From contig JBFMDN010000091.1 of NCBI GenBank assembly GCA_040753915.1, forward strand, positions 1-17,260: DNA of 17,260 nucleotides. The letters run 5' to 3'. The notes below the pieces were generated by a model, which saw nothing but the letters and a program-made list of their open reading frames with translations, searched no databases and was not told the origin of the DNA. The position numbers and the translations under genes are program-made. The stretch comes from JBFMDN01 sp040753915 (GTDB lineage: Bacteria; Desulfobacterota; Desulfomonilia; Desulfomonilales; Desulfomonilaceae). Positions 7,659-15,651 of the stretch are shown here, piece by piece; within the stretch, counting starts at the first letter, position 1, and every line of letters begins with the position of its first letter.

Positions 7659-8712
7659 CCAACACCTTCCTGAGAATAGGCTCGCATGTCACCGTCGGTT
7701 CGCACGATTCCGGCTTGGTCGACGCACTGATGGCATTGTCCGGGTCTTTGAGGCCATGGCCGGTGAGGGTGCAGACTACGCGCTCGCCTCCAGAGAACAA
7801 GCCCTCAGCGTTCTTCTTGATGACTCCTGCGATGGAGGCTGCAGAAGCGGGCTCGCAGAAAATCCCCTCCAGTCTTGCCACCATGCGATAAGCTTCGAGA
7901 ATTTCGTCATCGGTGACCATGTCAATGAGCCCACCTGACTCGTCCCGTGCATTTTCTGCTAGCTTCCACGACGCAGGATTGCCGATTCGTATGGCCGTTG
8001 CAACGGTCTCCGGCTTCTCGATCGGGTATCCCCTCACGATAGGGGCTGCGCCTTCTGCCTGGAAGCCGATCATTTTTGGCAGGTCGGTTATTTCCCCTGC
8101 GTCCTTGTAGGTTTTGTACCCGGCCCAGTACGCGGTTATGTTTCCTGCGTTTCCCACAGGCATCGCGTGGTAATCGGGAGCTCCGCCCAGTACGTCACAA
8201 ACTTCGTATGCAGCGGATTTCTGACCTTCCAAACGGTGGGGATTGACTGAATTGACGAGCGTGAGCGGGTAGTCTCTTGCGACTTGCCGGACGATGCTGA
8301 GTGCTTCGTCGAAATTGCCGAGGACCTGCACGACGGTTGCTCCATGGATCATAGCCTGGGCCAATTTCCCCAGCGCTATCTTGCCTTCTGGAATCACCAC
8401 AAAGGCGCGTATGCCCGCCCGGGCAGCAAAGGCTGCCGCAGACGCGGAGGTGTTACCCGTTGAAGCGCATATCACGGCCTTTGAGCCGCTTTCCACGGCA
8501 CGCGAGACCGCGAGAGTCATTCCGCGGTCCTTGAACGATGAAGTGGGGTTTAACCCCTCGTACTTGAGAAAAAGGGAGATCCTGGGATTGATGGCCGCCG
8601 CCAGCCTCGGAGCGGGAATCAAGGGGGTGTTTCCTTCGAGAAGCGTGACAATATGCCTTTCGTCCTCGAAGCGGTAGAAGTCAGGGTACTCTCTGATAAT
8701 GCCTTTCCACAT
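7642..8712 (-). CDS. thrC: Threonine synthase
   Basis: A 356-residue PLP fold-type II enzyme that converts O-phosphohomoserine to threonine. Visible landmarks are TLLEGNTPL near the N-terminus, the PLP lysine in NPTSSFKDRG (about Lys61), CASTGNTSASAAAFAARAG, the phosphate-binding PVGNAGNITAYWAGYK and a late CEPASAASIAG. It is of the short, bacterial/archaeal threonine synthase type. Start choice: a GTG at 8730 is in frame, but the bases after it are themselves the Shine-Dalgarno (AGGAG, seven bases before ATG 8712), and MWKGIIREYPDF is the usual beginning of this family. It lies 53 bp after hom and overlaps the apgM start by 17 bp, so the three are almost certainly one transcript with coupled translation of the last pair. 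Confidence 0.95.
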   Translation of the reverse strand: MWKGIIREYPDFYRFEDERHIVTLLEGNTPLIPAPRLAAAINPRISLFLKYEGLNPTSSFKDRGMTLAVSRAVESGSKAVICASTGNTSASAAAFAARAGIRAFVVIPEGKIALGKLAQAMIHGATVVQVLGNFDEALSIVRQVARDYPLTLVNSVNPHRLEGQKSAAYEVCDVLGGAPDYHAMPVGNAGNITAYWAGYKTYKDAGEITDLPKMIGFQAEGAAPIVRGYPIEKPETVATAIRIGNPASWKLAENARDESGGLIDMVTDDEILEAYRMVARLEGIFCEPASAASIAGVIKKNAEGLFSGGERVVCTLTGHGLKDPDNAISASTKPESCEPTVTCEPILRKVLDVLGF

Positions 8713-8719
8713 TTCCCTT

Positions 8720-8724
8720 CTCCT
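8720..8724 (-). promoter_or_regulatory. Ribosome-binding site fixing the thrC start
   Basis: On the minus strand this reads AGGAG with a 7-base spacer to ATG 8712. It sits inside the extra codons that would be used if the upstream GTG (8730) were the start, so it argues for the ATG. Confidence 0.75.
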
Positions 8725-8765
8725 GGGCACGTGCCATTGAAATCGATAGCAGCACGGCCCAAATG

Positions 8766-10082
8766 TTACGACAGCGACTCATCCTCGATCCGGATCACGA
8801 AAGGCCGGCCTTCTACGGTCTCCAGTTGTCCGATAGCGTCGCAGGCACTCTGAATGTCAGCCTCTCGCGCCAGATGCGTGACGAACACCACTGGTACGGT
8901 GTTCGACTTGTCTCTGGCCTTCTGGATCACCGAATGAATACTGATCGAATTGTCAGCCATTATCCCCGCTATCTTGGACAACACTCCGGGGCGGTCATAC
9001 GCCTGCACGCGCAGGTAGTAATTGGTGACTATCTCTCGCATATCTATCACACCGCCGGGCGCTTTCCAGTCCTGAGGATAGCCGAGGGGCGGCACGCCGC
9101 CTGCTTCTCCCCGGATGATGTTACGAGCGCTTTCGATCACATCGCCGATCACAGCGGAAGCCGTTGGCTCGCGCCCTGCTCCACGGCCGTAGAAGAGCTG
9201 ATCTCCCACCATGTCTCCCTTGAGGTAGATTCCGTTGAAGACACCGTCCACCCGAGCGAGCGGATGATGTGCTGGGAGCATGGTCGGGTGGATTCTTGCC
9301 TGGACCTTGTCTCCACTACGAATAACCACGGCCAGCAACTTGATTTTGTACGAGAATTCTGCTGCCATGATCACATCGAACGGGTCGATGTGCCTGATTC
9401 CTTCCACATGAAGCCTCTTCACCGGCACCCGTATTCCATGGGTCAGGCCAAGGACGAGGACCAACTTCTGGGCTGCATCTATTCCTTCCACATCGAGAGC
9501 AGGGTCGGCTTCTGCATAGCCCAGACGCTGCGCCTCCGCCAAAACCTCCTCGAAGGGAATCCCTGGGTTCTGGGTCATGGCGGTGAGAATGAAATTACAC
9601 GTGCCGTTAAGAATAGCGAGAATCTTCTCGAACCGATTCGCAACGAGACCTTCGCGTAGAGACCGGAGAATGGGGATGCCGCCGGCCACAGCGGCCTCGA
9701 ATCCGATGTCCACCCCCGCGTTGTGAGCTGCCCTGAAGATTTCAGGTCCGTGTTCCGCAAGGAGGGCTTTGTTTGCAGTCACAACCTGCTTTCCCTGCTT
9801 GAACGCTTCGAGAATAAACGTCCGCGCCGGCTCGTATCCCCCTATGAGCTCGACTACTACGGAGATGCTCGGATCGCGGAGGACTTCGTACGCGTCAGTG
9901 GTGAGTAACGATTTGTCTACCGGCACGTCCCGTTCGGATTGGATATCCATGTCGGCAATGCGCTTGAGACGGATGGGTATGCCTACTCTCGCCTCGAGTA
10001 CGTCGCTATTCTCGCGAAGGATCTTTACCACTCCTGATCCTATCGTGCCGAATCCTATGAGTCCGATGGAAATCTCGTCCAT
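8766..10082 (-). CDS. hom: Homoserine dehydrogenase with C-terminal ACT domain
   Basis: A 438-residue monofunctional homoserine dehydrogenase that reduces aspartate semialdehyde to homoserine with NAD(P)H. The nucleotide-binding loop is IGFGTIGSGVVK (residues 9-20). The catalytic core includes VTANKALLAEHG, EAAVAGGIPILRSLREG, ILNGTCNFILTAM and RLGYAEADPALDVEGIDAAQK. From about residue 358 an ACT domain (RVQAYDRPGVLSKIAGIMADNS begins it) predicts allosteric feedback, typically by threonine. A TTG 45 bp upstream is in frame, but ATG 10082 has GGGGAG just before it and starts at the family's usual MDEISIGLIGFG. No aspartokinase domain is fused. It heads the hom-thrC-apgM group and is preceded by a strong hairpin at 10134-10156. 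Confidence 0.95.
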   Translation of the reverse strand: MDEISIGLIGFGTIGSGVVKILRENSDVLEARVGIPIRLKRIADMDIQSERDVPVDKSLLTTDAYEVLRDPSISVVVELIGGYEPARTFILEAFKQGKQVVTANKALLAEHGPEIFRAAHNAGVDIGFEAAVAGGIPILRSLREGLVANRFEKILAILNGTCNFILTAMTQNPGIPFEEVLAEAQRLGYAEADPALDVEGIDAAQKLVLVLGLTHGIRVPVKRLHVEGIRHIDPFDVIMAAEFSYKIKLLAVVIRSGDKVQARIHPTMLPAHHPLARVDGVFNGIYLKGDMVGDQLFYGRGAGREPTASAVIGDVIESARNIIRGEAGGVPPLGYPQDWKAPGGVIDMREIVTNYYLRVQAYDRPGVLSKIAGIMADNSISIHSVIQKARDKSNTVPVVFVTHLAREADIQSACDAIGQLETVEGRPFVIRIEDESLS

Positions 10083-10133
10083 GCTGCTCCCCGCATGGCC
10101 GGGAGAGGCCGAAGGTCTCCCCGTCAATCTAAA

Positions 10134-10156
10134 GAGGAGGGGGCTGCCCCCTCCTC
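10134..10156 (-). promoter_or_regulatory. Strong hairpin in the hom leader (attenuator or terminator candidate)
   Basis: G10134-G10143 pair with C10147-C10156, about ten consecutive base pairs of GAGGAGGGGG/CCCCCTCCTC with a three-base loop. On the transcribed minus strand it is followed by TTTAGATT and then, 51 bases later, by the hom ATG. It sits in the 319-bp gap after the aminotransferase gene. A long GC-rich stem with a short T tract fits a terminator or attenuator that separates aminotransferase and hom expression. The T tract is poor, so a processing or stability stem is also possible. I found no threonine/isoleucine-rich leader peptide next to it. Confidence 0.45.
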
Positions 10157-10401
10157 ATTTGAAATCATCCTGCTGTGAGAATTCCCATGAGAGGCCACGG
10201 ACACTCCCGAATTGGGGAGGACGATAACGGCGGTGTGGAGAAAACACCCTTGTGTGCTCCACGGGCTAGCGCTTTGTGGTCTCACGGCTCGCCTCCGTAG
10301 CTGAGCCACGGAGTGCATACAGCATTTCAGGCCTTTTATGCGTCGCCGTGCCTGGCACAGGGGACACTATCCAAGAGCGTTCACAGCTCTGCACTCCCGA
10401 C

Positions 10402-11610
10402 TCAGCCCGCTGCTTTGCATACGGTACGAGCCTCCGAATACTCCTGGAAAAACGACCGGATACCTCTCACTGCCTGATTGATCCGCTTGCGATTCTCCAC
10501 GAGAGCGAACCGCACATGATCGTCACCGTGCGGACCAAAACCAATGCCGGGGCTTACCGCTACCTTGGCCCTCTCAGTAAGAAGCTTCGAGAATTCCAGG
10601 GAGTCCAGGTGCTTGAACTGAGGAGGAATTTCAGCCCAGACAAACATGGTTCCTTTGGGGGGTGTCACCTCCCAGCCGCAATCGCTCAGCCCTGCACAGA
10701 GAGCGTCTCTCCGGTCCCGGTATTCCTCCACGATCTGTCTGACGCAATCCTGGTCCTCGTTGAGCGCTATGATGGATGCGATCTGCACAGGCTGAAAAAT
10801 TCCGTAGTCGATATAGCTCTTAAGTCTTCTCAGCGCTTCTATCATATGAGCGTTCCCAGCCGCGCACCCAACGCGCCAGCCTGCCATCGAGTAGCTCTTG
10901 GACATCGAGAAGATCTCAACGCCGACCTCCTTCGCCCCAGGAACTGAGAGAAAGCTTGGGGCACGATACCCGTCAAAGGTGAGGTCCGCGTACGCCAGGT
11001 CATGGACCACCATGATCTTGTACTCAAGTGCGAAGTCCACAATACGCTTGAAGAAGTCCTCGTCTACCACCATGGTGGTCGGATTGTGGGGGAAGGATAT
11101 GATCAGCATCTTGGGCAAAGGCCACGTCAGACGAGCCGCTGTCTTGAGGTCGGCAAAAAAATCCTGGTCCGGTCGGATAGGTACATGCCGGAGGTCTCCC
11201 CCTGCAATGACGACAGAGTACGTGTGTATGGGATAGGTCGGTGAGGGCACGAAAACCACATCGCCCGGCGTGATTGTCGCCAGGACCAGGTGCGCAAGCG
11301 CATCCTTGGCTCCCATGGTGGCGACGACCTCTGTGTCAGGATCCAGATCCACGTCGAATCGTCTCTTCCACCAATCCGCAAAAGCCATTCTCAGCTTTGG
11401 TATACCCGCGGACGCGCTGTACCGATGATTCCGCGGGTTGTGAAGCGCTTCCACAACCTTGTTGACAATGTGGTGCGGCGTCGCGATGTCGGGATTCCCC
11501 ATGCCCAGGTCAATAATGTCTTCGCCCGCTCGCCTGAGCTTCATTTTGAGCTCATTGACTACTTGAAACACATAGGGGGGAAGTCGCTTGATTCTCCTGA
11601 ACTCTTCCAT
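10402..11610 (-). CDS. Class I/II PLP aminotransferase, AlaC / LL-DAP aminotransferase-like
   Basis: A 402-residue fold-type I aminotransferase. It shows IDLGMGNPDIATP near the N-terminus, YSASAGIPKLR, GAKDALAHL, PSPTYPIHTYS, FPHNPTTMVV, VVHDLAYADLTFDGY, the PLP lysine in FSMSKSYSMAGWRVG (about Lys238) and VRFALVEN near the end. The SKSYSMAGWRVG block and overall pattern resemble AlaC-type alanine/glutamate aminotransferases and relatives annotated as LL-diaminopimelate aminotransferase. Substrate cannot be fixed from sequence. Its place upstream of hom suggests supply of aspartate, or an alanine/pyruvate or methionine/threonine-linked transamination. GTG 11616 is in frame, but it is part of the GGAGGTG ribosome-binding site that serves ATG 11610. 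Confidence 0.88.
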   Translation of the reverse strand: MEEFRRIKRLPPYVFQVVNELKMKLRRAGEDIIDLGMGNPDIATPHHIVNKVVEALHNPRNHRYSASAGIPKLRMAFADWWKRRFDVDLDPDTEVVATMGAKDALAHLVLATITPGDVVFVPSPTYPIHTYSVVIAGGDLRHVPIRPDQDFFADLKTAARLTWPLPKMLIISFPHNPTTMVVDEDFFKRIVDFALEYKIMVVHDLAYADLTFDGYRAPSFLSVPGAKEVGVEIFSMSKSYSMAGWRVGCAAGNAHMIEALRRLKSYIDYGIFQPVQIASIIALNEDQDCVRQIVEEYRDRRDALCAGLSDCGWEVTPPKGTMFVWAEIPPQFKHLDSLEFSKLLTERAKVAVSPGIGFGPHGDDHVRFALVENRKRINQAVRGIRSFFQEYSEARTVCKAAG

Positions 11611-11613
11611 GTT

Positions 11614-11620
11614 CACCTCC
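11614..11620 (-). promoter_or_regulatory. Ribosome-binding site fixing the aminotransferase start
   Basis: On the minus strand this reads GGAGGTG, with GGAGG five bases before ATG 11610. It overlaps the competing GTG codon at 11616, which therefore is unlikely to be the start. Confidence 0.7.
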
Positions 11621-11760
11621 AGCAGGTCTGAAGCTCGGGGCAGTTTCCCCGTGAGGCACTAAGGGACTCCTGTGCTGTTCGGTCCTTGTTACTTCACAGA
11701 GATCCTAACAGCATCAACCCGGGGTTCAGCCTTTCCATATCTTGATCATCGGGGCTACGC

Positions 11761-12531
11761 TCAGTCCGTGGGGCAGACAGCTCGACCCGGATGGGCAACA
11801 ACCTGTTCACCTGCAAGGATCGCTTCCGCCTCGGGAGTTCTCTTGCCACCGCGATACACGTACAAATGCTCTTCCACCAGAGGAGGACAGACCGATTCAG
11901 CCCTAGTCTCAAGACAAACCAGAGCTGCCTTAGTACCCTCCTGGGGATGAATCCATAGCATACGTGAGGGCTTGAATCCAGAACCTTTCATAACCGTTTC
12001 CATTTTGCCTGCTCGATGCGCTGGATACATCGTGGTGAGACAGCCCAGAGGTTTCAGGACAGTCCCGGACACCCGGAACAGGTCCTCAATTGGCATCATG
12101 AGCTGATGTCTGGCGACCGCCTTTTCCTGAGACGTGCTTATCCGTCCGCTTCCCTGTTCGTGGTACGGAGGATTCGAAATCACGAGATCGAAGGATGCGG
12201 GCCGGAAAAGGCGATCTGCCTCTCTCACATCGCCCCTCACAATAACAACTCGATCCTCGAGCCCGTTTAAGACCGCACCTCTATGCGCCCTGTCGGCCAG
12301 ACTTTCCTGAATCTCCAGTCCGATCACTCTCGCGGACGGGTATTTCAAAGCAAGTCCGAATGCGATTACTCCGCAACCCGTGCCGGCGTCAAGGATCTGG
12401 GAGGTGGCCGGCGCGCGGGCAAACCACGTAAGAATAATCGCGTCCTCTGAGACCCGATATCCGCGCTGGGCTTGAATGACCCGCACCTTGTTTCTCAACA
12501 AGCCGTCGACGGACTCACCCGCTCGTCTCAA
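11761..12531 (-). CDS. tRNA1(Val) adenine-N6-methyltransferase family protein (TrmN6/YfiC-like)
   Basis: A 256-residue SAM-dependent methyltransferase. The N-terminus LLRNKVRVIQAQRGYRVSED matches the start of the YfiC/TrmN6 family. Motif I is ILDAGTGCGVIAFGL (46-60), motif II is RVIGLEIQ, and the amino-methyltransferase signature is NPPY (120-123). Characterised members methylate A37 of tRNA1(Val). The C-terminal tail is longer than needed for the fold and carries HLYVYRGGKRTPEAEAIL. The only usable start is TTG 12531, with AGGAAG five bases upstream; no ATG or GTG is in frame before the upstream stop at about 12589. It lies 67 bp after the DUF1015 gene and 150 bp before the aminotransferase gene. 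Confidence 0.85.
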   Translation of the reverse strand: MRRAGESVDGLLRNKVRVIQAQRGYRVSEDAIILTWFARAPATSQILDAGTGCGVIAFGLALKYPSARVIGLEIQESLADRAHRGAVLNGLEDRVVIVRGDVREADRLFRPASFDLVISNPPYHEQGSGRISTSQEKAVARHQLMMPIEDLFRVSGTVLKPLGCLTTMYPAHRAGKMETVMKGSGFKPSRMLWIHPQEGTKAALVCLETRAESVCPPLVEEHLYVYRGGKRTPEAEAILAGEQVVAHPGRAVCPTD

Positions 12532-12598
12532 TCTGACTTCCTGCTCCCTCTGAATCCTCCCCCACGCGATGGGTGCTGTTGGTCCCGGTCACCGCTCC

Positions 12599-13918
12599 TC
12601 AAAACACGTTGAGTGCCAGTCCAGATGAGATCTTTGGGAAGAAATACGTGGACTTGTGAGGCAATTTGTGGCCCAGTTCCGCAGCAGATCGCATTTGATC
12701 GACACGCGTGGGGTTGAGTATGAAGCTCACCTGAAACTCGCCCTTCAACACCCGGTCAAGAGCTTCGGAAATCGAGGGGGTGTATTCGATCCGTCCGTGT
12801 GGATCCTCCTTGTCCATACCGAGCCCATGTCCGATAATAATTTCCCGGAGAATGGTGACGTCGAGAGCGCGAAGACTTTCAGGAATGTCCGAATCCATGA
12901 GAGGCTCGACCGCGGAGAAGTCCTTGAGCCTCAATAATCGGAAGCTTTGCTCGCCCTGAACGACCATGCCGAACTTGCCGCCTATTTCGGAGTAGGAAGC
13001 GATCCGCTCTATGAGCCTCTGGGAAACCTCCGCCCGATTGTTGTTGTCAAATGGCAACGCTTCTTGGTGAAAATAGGGGTCCAGCCTCTGGATGATTGTA
13101 GGGAGGTCAAACTCCGGGAGCCCTCTCACCATCCTATGAGCCGGCAGAATCGTCAAGCCCGGATGCGTCATGGAAGTGAGGTACATCATGACGTAGTCTG
13201 CCGCCCCTTCCACGTTGACTCCGGAGGCGTCCATTTCTCTCTTGTAAGCCAGTGCCGTTTCGTAGCGGTGATGGCCGTCAGCGATAAAAATGCTTTTCTC
13301 GGCTAGGAGACGAGAGATCGCTGACAACGCCCGTTCGTCGTCCACGAACCAGGTCTTATGCACCGTTCCGTTGGCATCTACGGCCTCTTGTTCAGGCGGT
13401 CGCTCCATGAACTTGCTGTATTCACCGATTACGAGATCTTCTTTGTCTTCAAACAGTCCGTGGATGGGAGTCAGATGGCTCCTGCAATGACGCATCAGGT
13501 TCAACTGATCCTCTTTGGGGCCCTTGTACGTCTTCTCGTGGGGCAGCACTTTGCCCCTTCCATAATCGTCGACTTTGACGAGCAGTATTATGCCGTCAAG
13601 TTGTTGGCGCTCCCCAGTAGGATCGTCGAATTCCATCCGATAGATGACCATTCCCGGCCGGTCTTTGCGGACGAGGATCCCGTCGGCGAGCCACTTGCGA
13701 AGGGTCTCTGCGGCCCGTGTATATCGATTATTGCGGTCAGTGTCCTCCGCATACTGTTTTCCCAGGACCAGTCTGATTATGTTGAAGGGGCTGGTGCTGT
13801 AGAATTTCTCCTGCTCTTCGGGAGAAATGACATCATACGGCGGAGTTATGAGAGTATTGAGCGCAGAGGCGCACTTCCCATTGTAGTGCACCATCCTGAA
13901 GGGTTTTACTGCTGCCAT
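12599..13918 (-). CDS. DUF1015 family protein, function unknown
   Basis: A 439-residue protein with the hallmarks of the conserved DUF1015 family (COG4198): MAAVKPFRMVHYN at the start, ITPPYDVISPEEQ, SPFNIIRLVLG, LPHEKTYKGPKEDQLNLMR, IADGHHRYETALAYKREM in the middle and FFPKISSGLALNVF at the end. The family is widespread in bacteria, predicted cytoplasmic, and has no established biochemical activity that I can name; the conserved His/Asp blocks suggest an enzyme. An upstream in-frame ATG at 13990 would add 24 residues without family resemblance. ATG 13918 has GAGGTG seven bases upstream and is the family's usual start. It is the first gene of the co-oriented minus-strand run that leads to the threonine genes. 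Confidence 0.9.
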   Translation of the reverse strand: MAAVKPFRMVHYNGKCASALNTLITPPYDVISPEEQEKFYSTSPFNIIRLVLGKQYAEDTDRNNRYTRAAETLRKWLADGILVRKDRPGMVIYRMEFDDPTGERQQLDGIILLVKVDDYGRGKVLPHEKTYKGPKEDQLNLMRHCRSHLTPIHGLFEDKEDLVIGEYSKFMERPPEQEAVDANGTVHKTWFVDDERALSAISRLLAEKSIFIADGHHRYETALAYKREMDASGVNVEGAADYVMMYLTSMTHPGLTILPAHRMVRGLPEFDLPTIIQRLDPYFHQEALPFDNNNRAEVSQRLIERIASYSEIGGKFGMVVQGEQSFRLLRLKDFSAVEPLMDSDIPESLRALDVTILREIIIGHGLGMDKEDPHGRIEYTPSISEALDRVLKGEFQVSFILNPTRVDQMRSAAELGHKLPHKSTYFFPKISSGLALNVF

Positions 13919-13925
13919 AGCGAGA

Positions 13926-13931
13926 CACCTC
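13926..13931 (-). promoter_or_regulatory. Ribosome-binding site fixing the DUF1015 start
   Basis: On the minus strand this reads GAGGTG with a 7-base spacer to ATG 13918. It supports the short start over ATG 13990. Confidence 0.65.
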
Positions 13932-14180
13932 ACATGACACCAAGTGCCTGTTGTATGTTTAACCCCTTCGATCTTGAGATGCGCAAACACGTAACGGCGG
14001 AGCGCACCTCAAAGGGACCCGGATCCCCCGAAAAAGGTTATCCGTATTTTTTACCACGCCGCAGGCTGTTCGGTCAAGCATGCATCGGCCCGATTTCCCA
14101 TAGACATGTCCGCCTTGATATCAGAACCTCCAGATCGTCCGTCACCTGCGCTACAAGATCACAGAGCCACTAAAGGACGG

Positions 14181-14402
14181 TTATCCCGGACCCCCCCACA
14201 GACGGTCGTTTCGCACGGGATGTTTCCGCAAGCAATCCGAAATGCAGTTGTAGAAATCGCTGACCTCTGTTGACGGTGGAAACTGGAGATAACAGTTGGT
14301 GAGGCATGTTCTCAGAGCCCAGTCATCGAGGGGGTTGTCCGCACCGAGGACCGGGCTGACGCAAAGAATGAACACTGTGGCGAAAATTATTGCAGCTCTC
14401 AT
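14181..14402 (-). CDS. Small secreted protein with twin CX3C motif, function unknown
   Basis: A 73-residue protein. Residues 1-20 are a classic Sec signal peptide: a basic start (MRA), a hydrophobic core (IIFATVFILCVSPV) and an AXA-like end (VLGA), giving a mature peptide of about 52 residues beginning at ADNPLDD. The mature part contains CLTNC and CISDC, that is CX3C-X15-CX3C, flanked by aromatic residues (YLQF, DFYN). Two CX3C pairs on two helices usually form a disulfide-locked helical hairpin, which suits an oxidising periplasm. ATG 14402 has AGGGGG eight bases upstream. I recognise no named family. It is divergent from the DUF364 gene across 454 bp and separated from DUF1015 by 262 bp with no gene. 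The signal peptide and cysteine pattern make it a likely real gene despite its size. Confidence 0.7.
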   Translation of the reverse strand: MRAAIIFATVFILCVSPVLGADNPLDDWALRTCLTNCYLQFPPSTEVSDFYNCISDCLRKHPVRNDRLWGGPG

Positions 14403-14856
14403 CGGCCAATCCCCCTGGCTATTAAAATGCTACGGGTATCTCTGGGGAGCTACGCAAGCATAAAGAATTCTCTCAACTTCTGCTCCTCCGGAGCTCCATG
14501 ACCCAGAGTCGGTCGGAAGCACGAATATTTCCAAGCTCCTAAGGCACCTCTGGGACCCGCCCCTTCGGCCCGCAAGCCGCGATATCCATCAGGAGCTCCT
14601 CCCAACCAATCCTGGTCAAAGTATAGGTTGTTCCGTCACTGTCTGCAAGACTCGGTAATATGCCCTGCTAAGCGGTCCTCAAGTATTCTGCACTTCATCA
14701 CTTGGAATTTTTTCAAAACGGGTGTAAATGTAAAGTGTTTTGTGGAATTGATAGCTGAGCAGCTCCGTGATCCGGCCATACGTCATGCCTTTCGTTCCCC
14801 GAGAATTCGCGTCGACGGCATAGGATAGGCATGGCTGGAGCAAGGAGCCCCCAAAC
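14403..14856. other. Divergent intergenic region with possible RNA structure
   Basis: A 454-bp stretch between the divergent twin-CX3C and DUF364 genes. A 66-codon open frame inside it has no family resemblance. CTCTGGG with GAGCT (14440-14451) can pair with AGCTC and CCCAGAG (14492-14508) to form an interrupted stem. A weak promoter-like pair, TTGGAA then 17 bases then TAAATG, is seen around 14703-14731. The Shine-Dalgarno for the next gene, AAGGAG, is at 14842-14847. I see no riboswitch class that I recognise. Confidence 0.35.
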
Positions 14857-15651
14857 ATGAACATAGCTCATACTCTCAGGGACACCCTGCGGGCATCATG
14901 CAGGGGTGCGCGGGTCAGGGACGTCCGCATCGGCATCACATACATCGCAGTACAACTCGAAGATAACCGCACGGGCGTGGCGTACACGCAGGGCACGGAA
15001 AGATCCAGGGGCTGTTCCCTTTTTCTGAATAGGCGCCCTCTGGCTGGACGACCGGCCGAGGAGCTTCTGGATCTGTTGGACTCAAGCGTTCTCCTGGAGC
15101 GCTGTGTGGGATTGGCAACCGCCAATGCTGTTGCCAATGTCCCTCGGACGCTCGAGGAGAGTACTGACGTGTTGGAAGTCCTCTCGCTGACTGCCAGAGA
15201 CACGGTTGCCATGATAGGGTTCTTTCAGCCGCTTGTCCCAACCCTGAAGCGAAAGGTCGGGTCTCTGAAGATCTTCGAGGCACACGGAGATTATTCCGAC
15301 GTCGTGCGTCCGGCTGATGAGGCGCACGAGTTCCTCTTGGCAAGCGACGTCGCGCTCATAACGTCCACTACGATCGCAAACCGCACGCTGGAGAGATTGT
15401 TGAAAGCGGCAGAGCGTTGTCGGGAAGTCGTTCTGTTGGGCTCATCCACTCCCCTTGTCGTTGAGGCGTTTCAGAAGACGCCGATCACCCTTCTGTCAGG
15501 CATCACGATAAACGATCCTGAAGGTATATTGAGGCTGGTGAGCGAAGGAGGCGGAACTCGCTTCTTCAAGCCATTTGTCACTAAGGTGAACATTCCGGTG
15601 CGTCTGATGCACAGGAGCGATGAAGGGTCCGTCGGAGCTTGCGGTTTATGA
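14857..15651 (+). CDS. DUF4213/DUF364 protein, putative heavy-metal chelation domain
   Basis: A 264-residue protein with two family blocks. Residues of about 5-95 resemble the enolase-N-like DUF4213 domain (DVRIGITYIAVQL, then AGRPAEELLDLL and GLATANAVANV). Residues of about 105-245 resemble DUF364, annotated as a putative heavy-metal chelation domain: VAMIGFFQPLVPTLKRKV, SDVALITSTTIANRTLERLL, VVLLGSSTPLVVEAF and LLSGITINDPEGILRLVSEGGG. In the family the third block is usually GPST, so GSST is a small departure. Relatives occur with metal (molybdenum, tungsten or iron) uptake genes, but no transporter is in this window. ATG 14857 has AAGGAG nine bases upstream. The stop overlaps the start of the next gene (ATGA), so the two are translated together. 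Fold assignment is good; function is not established. Confidence 0.85.
   Translation: MNIAHTLRDTLRASCRGARVRDVRIGITYIAVQLEDNRTGVAYTQGTERSRGCSLFLNRRPLAGRPAEELLDLLDSSVLLERCVGLATANAVANVPRTLEESTDVLEVLSLTARDTVAMIGFFQPLVPTLKRKVGSLKIFEAHGDYSDVVRPADEAHEFLLASDVALITSTTIANRTLERLLKAAERCREVVLLGSSTPLVVEAFQKTPITLLSGITINDPEGILRLVSEGGGTRFFKPFVTKVNIPVRLMHRSDEGSVGACGL

Noticed and set aside
8763..9659. 298-codon plus-strand open frame
   Set aside because: It is the antisense shadow of the homoserine dehydrogenase gene, which has full family motifs.
10124..10318. 64-codon minus-strand frame just upstream of hom as a leader peptide
   Set aside because: It has no run of threonine or isoleucine codons and passes through the hairpin rather than ending before it.
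11634..11655. Small CGGGG/CCCCG hairpin upstream of the aminotransferase
   Set aside because: Only five continuous pairs and no T run; too weak to call a terminator or regulator.
13358..14173. 271-codon plus-strand open frame overlapping DUF1015
   Set aside because: It is mostly antisense to DUF1015 and shows no domain, although it runs past that gene's start.
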